Below are positions 51,983 through 61,806 of a stretch of DNA of 64,000 nucleotides, one piece after another (the stretch's first letter is position 1; the number at the start of each line of letters is the position of its first letter). A program made the translations under genes and the position numbers. The notes below the pieces were generated by a model that saw only the letters and a program-made list of their open reading frames with translations, made no database searches and was not told the DNA's origin. Source of the DNA: Nemania diffusa (Eukaryota; Ascomycota; Sordariomycetes; Xylariales; Xylariaceae); contig JBBPUQ010000003.1 in NCBI GenBank assembly GCA_038501195.1, positions 1,814,501 through 1,878,500 of the forward strand. Reading direction: 5' to 3'.

Positions 51983-53700
51983 GTTGACGGTGAGATTACA
52001 GAGATACTGCGAATTCGTGGTGTCTGCTACCTATCGTAGGTTGAATTGTGCGTTGATGATACCAGGGGACTTTTATCTCTCTCTTCCTTCGTGAAAATGG
52101 GTTATGAATGTTGTACATAGTAGGTTCAATATATTTGGTTTAAATACATACTGAAGCCGTCATGTTTCCGACGCAGTGGTACAGAATATCACGCCCGACC
52201 GCCCGCCCTTTTTTCGTCATCATAATTATGAGCCACGATATTCGTTGATGAGCTGATGGTGGCATGATTCGCAGCTTGAGTCAAATGATCAGGGATTGAA
52301 GGACAAGGGGGTGATAGGGCTGCTTGGACCGCACTAAGCCCCAGCGTCAGCTCTCCGTCCTGCTGGGTTTACAGCACCTAGCTACGTACCTAGGTAGGTA
52401 GGTATCAGTACTCTAATATATGTATACCAAATGAAAGCACTGAAATTCTGAGTAATTGATACCTAATGTTTAAGTATATTTATTTAAACTTATTTTACTG
52501 GATTTGATGAGGGGACCTTTCCCCGGCTTGATTACAATTATAATATTACCATTTGTATGTAGATGATCGCGGTGGCCTTTGAGATGCTCGGCGGTTGAAA
52601 TCGGTAGACTAATGGTATTTAGTAGGTACCTAACAGACATTGGTCGCTGAAACGCATCGGATGTCACCGGGATCATGGGAAGACCCGACATCGTAAATCA
52701 AAACAAAAACTTCTCATAATAAAAGCTGTCGGCCGATGCGGATGATGCTTCTCAGCACTGTGACGAATAAGATAATTGGTTATTCTATTCTCGGATCAAT
52801 GCATATCTTAATAGTTACCGGCCGGGGAGTCGTTGTGTACATAGGTAGTAACTGGCGACAACGGTATTCGAGAGCGTCTTAGTTCGTCCGTTTAAACAAG
52901 TCTCTGCTGTCTATGTGGCCCTAGAGCTCCTATAAACATTCAATTCGAAAATATATAGGGTCATTCTGCATTGAATTCTATAGCCGCTAGTATTTGGGGC
53001 CCTGGTGTTTGGTGTAAGTATTCTAGACACGGATAATTGTAACTTAGACTCGTCGGCTTCGGGAGACGGACACAAAAACACATTGCGAGATAGCGCTAGA
53101 GCGGCTAAAATATAGAGTAGTAGGTAAACACCGTACAAATAAATATAAAACTACGTATAATATGTCCTTGATCCTCATATCGCCCAAAAAAACTATCAAA
53201 AACTACATATGTAGTAGTTAGCGATAGTAGATAAGATGTAAAGTAGCATACCTAACCCAGCTGCAAACCTTCGTCCACTTGTATACACATACTCTTTAGT
53301 ATATATATATAAAGTAAAAATTAAAAATGTAAAAAAAGGAAATATTAAATTCTAGGAGAATTAATAAAAAGATGTAAATCTTGTTGTGCAAAAGAACAAA
53401 ACGTACAACACCAGGGATTCGCTGGTCGTCACCGACCCAACTACTGATCTGGCGGTAACTGGCTTAGCTATGGGGGAGCGGACGGGACCCCGCGTTCTCC
53501 AGATCCTATGGTCGTATGTGATAGCTTGGGCGTTCATACAGACTATAGCTATAGTTCCTATCAAAGGTAGATTGCGGTGCTCAGGAGATTTTTGATTTTC
53601 CTCTGTACTATGGTTTACTAATCCAACGTTCTTCCTGTTTTTATTACAATATTATATGTAAGAACACTATGGCATTATGATTGTTATAACAACAGAGCTT
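51983..53700. other. Intergenic region with TAGGTA motifs
   Basis: The promoter of the protoglobin-like gene lies at the left. A palindromic cluster of TAGGTA units is seen at 52385-52406. From about 53.1 to 53.4 kb the sequence becomes very A/T-rich. I see no gene. Confidence 0.55.
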
Positions 53701-53776
53701 ATAATACAACATCGTACGGCTCGAACAGGCTGGAGCTGAAGTGATCCGGCTAGCACACCATTAGACTAGCCCTTCA
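53701..53776 (-). repeat. 76-bp dispersed repeat, copy 1, with tRNA-promoter-like boxes
   Basis: Read on the - strand, this segment aligns without gaps to 61479-61554 on the + strand. By hand I count about 57 identical bases of 76, and most differences are transitions. It contains TAGTCTAATGG, which fits the A-box consensus of tRNA-type polymerase III promoters, and GTTCGAGCC about 40 bases on, which fits the B box. It does not fold as a tRNA. I see no terminal repeats around this copy. Confidence 0.55.
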
Positions 53777-54082
53777 CCTGTGGTACTCGCCCAGGCTAAT
53801 AACGCCCTCGGACAAGTATAAGGTGCCTTATAAGCCCACACCACCTACCTCCTGAATACCTGCATGTTTCTCGCAAATCTAGGTCAGCGAGATTTGTTAG
53901 TTATAAAAATAATGGCGAGCGGTGATGGTATTCAATCCTTCGTACAATTTAAAGAACGGGACGTGTCGTGAGTTCGATTAAAACCGAGTCTATTACCAAG
54001 ATTATTGTACTAATTTGACTACAGCCCGGAGAGTCCACGCCTCTCTATAGAACTCTCTGCTCGCCCACACCTGTCTCTCACA

Positions 54083-54694
54083 TTGCCATATCAAATTAAA
54101 TTCATATTGCGTAGGGCGCAAAATGACGCTCAAGACCGGGGATGCATTATCCGCTGGAGCCCGACCATTGACGCCTTCTCGACGTCTGGCTTCGTCCTAC
54201 TACAGCATATCGGAGAGGATGGGGGCCTAGAAGTCATCCACGTGGACCACAACGGATTCATCCCCCTGCCGGAAACAGACGCCCTCATGGTCAACGGCCA
54301 CAACCAGTCCCTTTGGGAACTCGCGCCGGGCGGCCACGTCTCTTTCGCGGCCGACCCGCCCGAGCGGTATTACCGCGCCCTCCGCGCCGGCGACACCTAC
54401 ACGCTGTTGTATCCCGGCTCGACACGCACCATGTGGGAGTGGGGCGGCACCCGGGACCACATCGGGACCGAGATGAAGAGAGAGGAGGCGCCTACGCCCG
54501 ACCGTGCGCTGGTGATACCGGGAGGCGTGCATGTGACTTTCACGGTGCGGGAGGAGACGCCGACATGGCCTGGCCGCGCCAAGGCGGAGGCGTCGATGAG
54601 TTTCGCCATGGCGAATTGGGAGGAGAGGCAGTGGCGGCTTCGCCAGAGAACGGAAGCTAACACGGGCCAGAGGACGCCCTCACCCGTCCGGTAG
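54083..54694 (+). pseudogene. Fragment of an unnamed fungal gene, no ATG and shortened
   Basis: The frame reads for about 200 residues of protein-like sequence (IIRWSPTIDAFSTSGFVLLQH, LWELAPGGHVSFAADPPERYYRALRAGDTYTLLYPG, VIPGGVHVTFTVRE). This resembles the N-terminal part of a common but unnamed family of fungal proteins of several hundred residues (from memory). The codon where Met is expected is TTG within CACATTGCC, and no in-frame ATG precedes the conserved part. The reading frame ends before the usual length of the family. The fragment is sharply more GC-rich than its flanks. I therefore read it as a decayed gene. An upstream exon supplying the start cannot be ruled out. Confidence 0.5.
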
Positions 54695-54742
54695 TCCGAG
54701 CGGATATAAGTAACTTGTCCCACCCATTCTCACCTCAACACA

Positions 54743-55232
54743 GCATGGGGCTCGACACGCGTCCACTACGTTGATGTCGCAAGCCGGTTCAGTGCCGCGC
54801 CTGACCATCGCTTCTGTGCCTCCAACGATGTGCACGAGCCAAAGCCAGACCGCGACGACACATGGTTCTTCCTGAGCGCCTGGCCGGATGTTGACGACAG
54901 CGACTCCAACACGCAAGAGGCCAATGAAATCAGTGCGTTGGGTGCCAAGGGGAACATCACGCTGGATTCATGCAGTACCGACTCGCCGCTGTACGAGTGG
55001 GCGGGCAACGACCCATGGGCCGTATGGAAATGCCGCATGGCTGTTGCAATCGCGGAGGACCCCGATGGAGAAGAGGCGAAGAGCCTCGAGCAAGCGAACA
55101 CGGATCTCCACGGCCGAGGTGTCGAAGTGGTTGCCCACCCGCCAGATCAAGACTTTCCATCCTCGCACCCCCGGTATGGAGGCATTCAGGGATGCAGTTA
55201 TAGAGGTAGTTCAGAGCGTTGGACAACTTTGA
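54743..55232 (+). pseudogene. C-terminal remnant of a secreted SGNH/GDSL-type hydrolase, frameshifted
   Basis: Beginning just after a CACAG that looks like an old splice acceptor, one frame reads VHYVDVASRFSAAPDHRFC, HEPKPDRDDTWFFLSAWPD and so on to about 55110. The typical ending, TRQIKTFHPRTPGMEAFRDAVIEVV, then continues in a different frame to a TGA at 55232. The frame is lost between about 55100 and 55130. These blocks match the last third of fungal SGNH-hydrolase-fold proteins, whose final block carries the catalytic His (FHP). The first two-thirds, with the nucleophile Ser, are absent. No in-frame start exists, so this is a dead remnant lying directly after another gene fragment. Confidence 0.65.
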
Positions 55233-55812
55233 GGACCTGTATAAAGATGTTGAAAACGGCAGGATTTGTTAAAGGCTGTGATTACTGGGCTGACCGCTTG
55301 GGCTTTTCGGTTTTTATGAGAGCAGCGACCTACATTTGTTTTGTCTTGGTTTATACCGTGTATCTGTAGAGAGTAATCCTATCAGCTATAAAAAATAACC
55401 GACCGCGGCGACCAGAATATAACAAGTGCTAGAGAGGTTAGAAAGTGATAAAAATATATCAAGACTCTTCTCAGAAGAAATGGTATTCTTTGACAATTGT
55501 ACCGACAATATCTAGCTTCGATGCGAGTCGTTGGCCACAATGCTAGCAAAAGCATGCAGGCTTGTCGTCTATTGCCTATCAATAGCGCCGGTGCTATTAT
55601 TTTCAAAGATAATTCCTGAAAGAACAATCAGACGATAGAGTTTAAGAAATATCCATTAGTGTATAGTAATTCAACCCACCGTGCCCTTATTCCTAATACA
55701 TTCTACGTAGCGCCATGCTTCTATCGCAACTTGTCAGTACTGAGAAGAATATAACCGAAAATACAAAACTAGAAAAACGACCTGCCCTTCAATCTATCTA
55801 GTTTCCTAAATT
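55233..55812. other. Intergenic, AT-rich
   Basis: Sequence between the hydrolase remnant and the stop of the D-glutamate-cyclase-like gene. No coding signal is seen. Confidence 0.6.
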
Positions 55813-56703
55813 TCACTGTCCAATAATCTCCGAATCCTTGCAGTCTAGGAGCAGCATGTGTCCCGGCGAGTGGGCCATGACAACGCCCTCCAGATTCGCT
55901 CTCATCACCGCCTCCTGGGGCGTAACTCCGCAGCCCCAGAACACAGGGACGAGCTCATCAGATCCCGAAAGCTTCCCGAGGGGCTCATCATCCCGCGTTA
56001 TGGGTGCATCGCCCCATTGCGGATTATCGATATCTTCAATTCCTAAAGCCTTGACAGCGTCCCAGCCCCAGGCGATAGGTTCGCCGTGAGTAGCAGAAAA
56101 TGCTCGGGTGATACCCCTGATGCTGGGGATGTCGCTCGCCCTATATGGCCGCATCGACACGACGAAGGTGCTTCCCGTGAAAACGCCAGCAGGACACAGT
56201 GGTATCGCAGTACGGTACATAGGTACATTCCGGCCCAGAGCTGTGTGCAGCGGCGGGAGTCCGGCCGCAGCAAGTGAAGATTCGAAGCTGAAGGAGCAGC
56301 CGATTAAGAACGCCACATGATCGTCGGTCCAATCCTCCATGATGTTTGAGCAACCGGTCTTGGCCAGCTTAGAATCCTTATAAACATTATACTTGGGAGC
56401 ATCATTTCTGATGTCGACGTCTGTGAGGACTGCCTGTCCGTCGAGCCCCGGCAAATGGGACCGTACAGAATCCCATGCCCCTGGCTTGGACGACTCCGCG
56501 ATGAGGGGACAGGGCACCGGGTTTCGAGCGCAGAGAAGCCGAAAATCGGAGGCATACTTGGACGGTAGGATAATTAAGTTCGCTTGAAGATACGTAGGCG
56601 CGAGCCCGGAAGTGTTCGGACATGTGCGGCTCCGCGCATAGAGACGGACCTCCCTACCAGTCTCCAGTGCGCGAGGCGCCAAGAGAGTTGTAGTTGCGGA
56701 CAT
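55813..56703 (-). CDS. D-glutamate cyclase family protein (DUF1445)
   Basis: A single exon encodes 296 residues from an ATG at 56703. The family core is complete: a substrate-loop block FLIGCSFSFESSLAAAGL, NVPMYRTAIPLCPAGVFTGSTFVVSMRP, an ITRAFSATHGEPIAWG region with a central His, PVFWGCGVTPQEAV and the C-terminal SPGHMLLLD. In mammals the corresponding domain of DGLUCY converts D-glutamate to 5-oxo-D-proline in mitochondria. Bacterial and fungal stand-alone forms were long annotated as putative hydro-lyases, so the reaction here is inferred by family. There is no signal peptide or obvious mitochondrial presequence. It lies head to head with a Zn2Cys6 regulator across 641 bases, which suggests shared control. 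The absence of introns and the bacterial flavour of the family hint at past horizontal transfer. Confidence 0.9.
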   Translation of the reverse strand: MSATTTLLAPRALETGREVRLYARSRTCPNTSGLAPTYLQANLIILPSKYASDFRLLCARNPVPCPLIAESSKPGAWDSVRSHLPGLDGQAVLTDVDIRNDAPKYNVYKDSKLAKTGCSNIMEDWTDDHVAFLIGCSFSFESSLAAAGLPPLHTALGRNVPMYRTAIPLCPAGVFTGSTFVVSMRPYRASDIPSIRGITRAFSATHGEPIAWGWDAVKALGIEDIDNPQWGDAPITRDDEPLGKLSGSDELVPVFWGCGVTPQEAVMRANLEGVVMAHSPGHMLLLDCKDSEIIGQ

Positions 56704-57344
56704 GCTGATTCGCAGGCGGGCATCGACAGTGAAGATAGTCTACATAGCTGTAGTTGACGCACGTCGTAAATGTGAGCAGCCATCTAGAGTTAAATAAATA
56801 CCCGAAGCTTGCCAGCAAGTTTCAACTAGTAACGGCTACGCTCAGCCCCGATTGTTGCCCTCCCTCCCTTCTCCCCCTCCTTGTTGATGCCTTCGGCGAA
56901 ATATGGAGCGGGCGACGGACTTCCACCGCCGCGCCGGCGTGGGTCATGTAAGCAGCGCTGAAACAGCACTGAACGCCCAGCTGGTGGGAGGGTTGATATC
57001 ATTGCGAGAGCTGAAAAGAAATCTGCCTATCTACTTATAGATATGCGCATGAAATAGGAGAAGGAGAGACTTACCTTAGGTATCTCCTAGATAGGACCTA
57101 CCTAGGTAGGCAGACGGAATTTAGTCAAATTACCTATTAGTCTATATAATAAATACCCACTGCAAAACCCACTGAACCCACCCCCGGCAGAGCCGTCCGA
57201 GACTATCAACCCGCCACCAACACTTAATGCACCCTAAGACCGAGAAAGCAACTCCACCACGCTCTCATTAATACTATTACACCCCTCACCCCTCATCTAC
57301 TTATAATTATAAGCTAGCTGTACTGTAACCATTAGTGATTCCTT
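56704..57344. promoter_or_regulatory. Divergent promoter between D-glutamate-cyclase-like gene and Zn2Cys6 factor
   Basis: The 641-base gap carries both start regions. It includes a CGG-N5-CCG inverted pair (57185-57195), the half-site style bound by Zn2Cys6 dimers, a GC-rich patch at about 56920-56945 and a TACCTA/TAGGTA palindromic cluster at 57095-57112. Binding by the adjacent factor is inferred from proximity only. Confidence 0.5.
57185..57195. promoter_or_regulatory. CGG-N5-CCG candidate Zn2Cys6 binding site
   Basis: The 11 bases CGGCAGAGCCG form an inverted pair of CGG half-sites with a five-base spacer, 150 bases upstream of the Zn2Cys6 start codon and 482 bases upstream of the cyclase-like start. 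Such sites occur by chance at modest frequency, so this is a candidate only. Confidence 0.35.
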
Positions 57345-59693
57345 ATGAAGGAACAGGTGATGGATGCATCGAGCGGTGTGAATGAGACTACATCGGTTTC
57401 CTGTGCACGATGCAGGAGAAGAAAGGTAAAGTTGCAGCTTACTACTTGGTATCTTATACCCATCCATGACTTTATTGTTAATACATGATTGAAGATCAAA
57501 TGTGACCGCCGTCAACCTTGTTCCAAATGCCGTAAGGCCGATGTAGAGTGCAGACGTGTAGGGACTGGAGAGAAACAGAGGTAAGCAAACCATCCCACTA
57601 GACGAGTATTAGAGTCCAAGTACCGCACAGAATACCAGCATTGACATCTGCAAGGCCCACCCCCAAGAGTTATGTGCAAGCACTAGAGGCTCAAGTTGCA
57701 TCTCTCGAGACCTTCATCCACAAGCTTGGGTCCAGCGATGATCAGCAGCGCCAGCATATGCTTGATGAATACTCCCGTGTCGTTGCGCAGACATTAGTCG
57801 AAGATGATGAGGCTGGACCAAGCTCGTCGACCAAGCCATCAGTCGCTGACGGACAAGATGACGGAGAACGGTTAAGTCCCTCCCGTGCTGGCCAACTTCG
57901 AAAGACAAGATCGGGAAGTTCAGCACACTTCTACGGCGGAACAAGTCTGTACCACATTCGCCTATCCGAAGCGGGCTCCGACTCGTCGTCGGTAGTTGTG
58001 GACTCGACACTAGACGCCGAGATGACTTCAGCTAGCACGACAGAGGCTCTATTCAGCCAGACGCTCTGGAACGCCTACCCGATTCAGTTCGCCCCTCACG
58101 ACGACGTCTCGCAGCGCCTGATGGCTGCATTCTTCAAGCACCAATACCAGTACAGCATGTGCATCTACCGGGAGTTTTTCCTACGCGACTACGATACCGG
58201 AGGTGGCCAGCATTACTCGGACCTGCTATTATTCGCCATATGTGCAACAGGCGCCCTTGCCACGAACGAGTCCCTGTTGTCTGACGTTTTCGCCAACCAG
58301 GCCCAAGCTTTGTTATATCCTTCTTTGAATCATCCCGACGTCACCGTGCTACAGTCCCTGATCCTGCTGGGTCAACTCGAAATCGGACGAGGCCGGGCAT
58401 CGAAAGGATGGTTATTCTGTGGCATGGCGTTTCGTCTCGCGCGCAAGTGCTTCCTAAAATCACCCACTCCTCATATTCCGTTATATGCGCCCCTTCACCA
58501 CTCCGTCCCATTCTTAGGAATAGGTACTAACTATTACCTATTATAGATGAGATGGGGCTTCATCTTGACCCTACTAATTGGCACAATACCGAGGATCCAG
58601 ATGTGGAACGAGAGATTCTTCGACGTGTTTATTGGGCCGCCTTCGTCGTGGACAAGCAGCTTAGCTTGTACTTTGGCCGGCCGCCAGCTCTCTACCCACA
58701 GGTATCTGATGTGCGCGGAACCGAAAGGATCCCATACCCCCCAGACTGGGCAAACTTACTAGACACCTACATTGCCCCGGATACTTCCATCACCGCGTTC
58801 GAGGACGGCCTAAGCCTCGTCAACGCGCTTATCTACCGCATAGAACTCTACCGCATCGTGCATAGCATGATCACAGAGGTGTTCGAGAACCGTCGCAAGA
58901 ATGCCGGCAGCGCCGTCGTCGCGGCTACGATCACGCGGATACACGTGTCCCTGACGAAGTGGCTCGCCGACCTGCCGAGCAACCTGCACTGGAACCAATG
59001 GACCATCGGGCAGCTGCCGCAATGGGTCTACCATCTCCAGTATGTCACATCACCGCCACCCCATCTATGGAGCGCCTCAGACGAGTAAAAAGAAACTGAC
59101 ATAGAAAACCACCCCATTCTAGTCTCCTCTTCCACACGGTGATGACGATCCTGCACCGCCCGCCGAGCCAGGTGCTGCAGAAGCCGGAGCCGAGCTTCGA
59201 CCGCGACGACGTCGAGATCTGCTACGCGTCGCTGGGGGCGCTGCTCAAGCTGACGCGGCACTACGGGCGGTTCTACGCGCACCGGCACCTGCCGCTCGAC
59301 TTCGTGCAGACGCTGGCGACCATGGCGGGCACGGCGCTCATGCGGCGGCAGCTCGAGGGCCTGCCGTGGGACGACGCCGAGACGGCGCGCGCGCTCGACC
59401 TCGTGGTGCAAGTCATGACCGACGTACGCGACACCTGGCCGTGCGTCGGCGAGATCCTGGCCGCCGTGCTGCGCGCGCGCCGCACCGAGGCCGCCGTCAT
59501 GCCCGACGTCGACCCCGTCATGGACTTCGACTTCCTCGTCATCCCGCAGCAGCAGCAGCAGCCGCCCGCAGATGCCGCGCCGGGGGACATCGCCGAGGGC
59601 GGCATCACGTGGCCGGCGTCGTTCGGCAATATGATGACCGGCTCCATGTTGCCGTGGGGCTATGACGAGCCTGGCGCGGTCGATTTCCAGTGA
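57345..59693 (+). CDS. Zn2Cys6 transcription factor with fungal-specific regulatory domain
   Basis: Five exons, 57345..57425, 57495..57580, 57631..58442, 58547..59039 and 59123..59693, encode 680 residues. The zinc cluster spans residues 20-46 with canonical spacing C-X2-C-X6-C-X5-C-X2-C-X6-C and is split by intron one after RRRK. A short dimerisation coiled coil follows (SYVQALEAQVASLETFIHKL), then an acidic/Ser linker and the fungal-specific factor domain: LLFAICATGALATNESL, GWLFCGMAFRLA, HEMGLHLDP, RRVYWAAFVVDKQLSLYFGRPPAL and HTVMTILHRPPS. Intron three (58443-58546) has a GC donor (C|GCAAGT) with a TACTAAC branch; only this junction restores the HEMGLHLDP frame. The last exon is very GC-rich and holds a short Gln run. 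The factor probably controls a nearby or catabolic gene, and the divergent D-glutamate-cyclase-like gene is the first candidate. Confidence 0.92.
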
Positions 59694-61412
59694 TGCGGTG
59701 TGGCCAGGGGTTGGCTGGGGGCTGCGTACCTAATTTTTGTTCTAAGACATCCTTTCGGCCCGGATGCTTGGCTAAGCGAGAGATATTGTTTCTGATGATT
59801 TTTCCCCCTTTGGTGGTTTCGGTTCTACGAGTTACATGAATATTCTCAAATAGCGCAGCACTTACGATTCTGATGTTACATAGATGCACCATCTTAGATA
59901 CACGTTACGCCAGAAGGTTTACATAGCAATTGAAGAAGCCTGTTCAACCGGGCCCAGTCCGGGGTGAGATGTGCCCCGCGTAGTACTAGGCAGATACTAG
60001 GGAAATAGATATAAATAAACGAGAGGTTGGGACCGAATAAATGAAACAGGGAGCAAATCACTTAGATACTTGCCTTCGCCACCCGGTCTCTGGCGGCGCA
60101 ATCAACTGAGGTCCCGATGACCAACAAATCGCAAATGTGCCGGGGATAAATGGATACGCCCGACGAGTCGACGGCGACAACCCAGGAGGATGAGTGGCTT
60201 GCGCCCAGAGTAACCTGCCGAAGTCGCATCGACACACCCACCCCCCATGAGGCGCTTGCGCCACCGTGTTGCCGAGCGATAGCGCATGAATCTGCGAAAT
60301 TGCGACTGCTACCGTATGCGGACGTACGTAAGTACTCCAAGACGCTGGTAAACGCGATGCTTATGCCTAGCATAGATACTTATATCGGTGCTATTACCAC
60401 TTTATTTACTGATATGATGGGATGTATTATCATATGAACCGTTGTAGTGCGTCTATTCGGCATTCCTTATAGGCTGTAATTGGTAAGGCAGAGTAGATAG
60501 CGGATCGATCTACTGTAATAGGAGGCTATCTAGCGTATCTATGCGTAGGTCAGGTCGGTTAGATACTAGATAGGTAAACTGCCTCGTGCACCCTAATTGT
60601 CCCGATGAGGGATCGAGAATGCGGGGGTTTAATGGAGACGAATCAGGAATAGTTTACCACTGTTAAAAATGTCACCCACCAATGAAGTCGGCGGTACTCT
60701 GTTTATGTTTGAGAATGGCGTCACTCTGCGTTTTTCCGTTATTTTATCAGCATTCTTTAGTGTCCAATAGTCCTCGGCCCATCAGCACAGATTACTTACA
60801 TTCTTGTACGAGACGGGTATGACGAGAGGATCAATATCCTAACCACATCCCATGTCTATCTAGGTCTCTTTAGCTGTGCCTAGTCGCATTCCTATCGATT
60901 CGATTACAGATTGTTGTTGGAGAGGGGAAAAAAACAGCCGTTTCAAATCATGAAGAACCGGACCACTAACGGTCATTCGACTTGTGTGTGAAGATATCTT
61001 TACTTGGAATATACTCCCGCCTTCCATCGGTCAAGGTTAAATTTAGCAAATCCCCCACGATACTTTGTTAACGTTGCAATATAGTAGGTATCCAATGACT
61101 GACTCGGTTCCAGCAACTTGGTGTGTACTCTGTCGTAGCACAGCGGATGACTGGCGCGAAGACAGCCAAGCAAAATCGGCCAAGGCAGCGTAGGAGGCAG
61201 AAGTATCCACTACTACAATTGGTATCAGTCAATGGAAGACAACTCCAAACCTCCCACAATCAAGGTTATCGGACCCTATAGGCTATCAGTGGCGTATATA
61301 TGCACGCCTTTTCAGCTCTGGCGGGATGGTGACGACCCGCCCCAGCCACTCTTGAAGATGCATAATTAAGAGGAATGGGGAATGGTCGAGTCCAACTAAC
61401 ACAAACTACCTA
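59694..61412. other. Non-coding region after the Zn2Cys6 factor
   Basis: No gene is supported. A - strand frame at 60062-60373 stays open for about 100 codons, but it has no ATG context, splice partners or recognisable motifs. Scattered TAGGTA-type motifs occur. Confidence 0.5.
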
Positions 61413-61806
61413 TAGGGGGGAACCCGTTTTTAGGACATGCTGTTGACAGTGATGTTAGCTGTATTTTTATCCCTTTACTGAAGGGCTAGCCTAACAGAAT
61501 GCCGGCCGGGCCACTTCAGTTCCAGCCTTTTCGACATATACGCTGTTATATCGTACGCAGTGTTACAAGAAAACAGAATGTTATAATAATGTCGTAATAT
61601 AAACAGAAAGACCTTTCCAACGTGGTTTTCAAAAAACAGCAGGTGTAACTAAAGAAAAGTGGCAGTTTCGGCGTAGCGATAAAAACTTATTATGCAGTTA
61701 TTACAACGCTATTATACAATGCATGTAACAGAATAACCAAAAAACCGACAGGGCGACGTAGAAAACACGCAAGTTCCAGCGTGTCCTAAAACCGGGTCCC
61801 CCCCCA
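61413..61806. mobile_element. 394-bp non-autonomous DNA transposon (MITE-like) with terminal inverted repeats
   Basis: The two ends form an inverted repeat of about 31 bases with four mismatches by hand count. The left end is GGGGGG-AACCCG-TTTTTAGGACATGCTG; the reverse complement of the right end is GGGGGGG-ACCCGG-TTTTAGGACACGCTG. A TA dinucleotide flanks both sides (61411-61412 and 61807-61808), as expected of a Tc1/mariner-type target duplication. The interior has no open frame, so a transposase would have to be supplied from elsewhere. Three of the four mismatches are transitions, which could reflect repeat-induced point mutation. It contains the second copy of the 76-bp repeat. Confidence 0.75.
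61479..61554 (+). repeat. 76-bp dispersed repeat, copy 2, inside the inverted-repeat element
   Basis: This aligns gaplessly to 53701-53776 on the other strand. The A-box-like TAGCCTAACAG is kept, and the B-box-like part reads TTTCGACAT and is weaker. Its position inside the 394-bp element suggests that either the element captured a tRNA-derived sequence or copy 1 is a decayed, end-less relative of the element. Confidence 0.55.

Noticed and set aside
60062..60373. A roughly 100-codon - strand frame
   Set aside because: Several alternative frames in the same place are equally open, there is no motif and no supporting splice sites.
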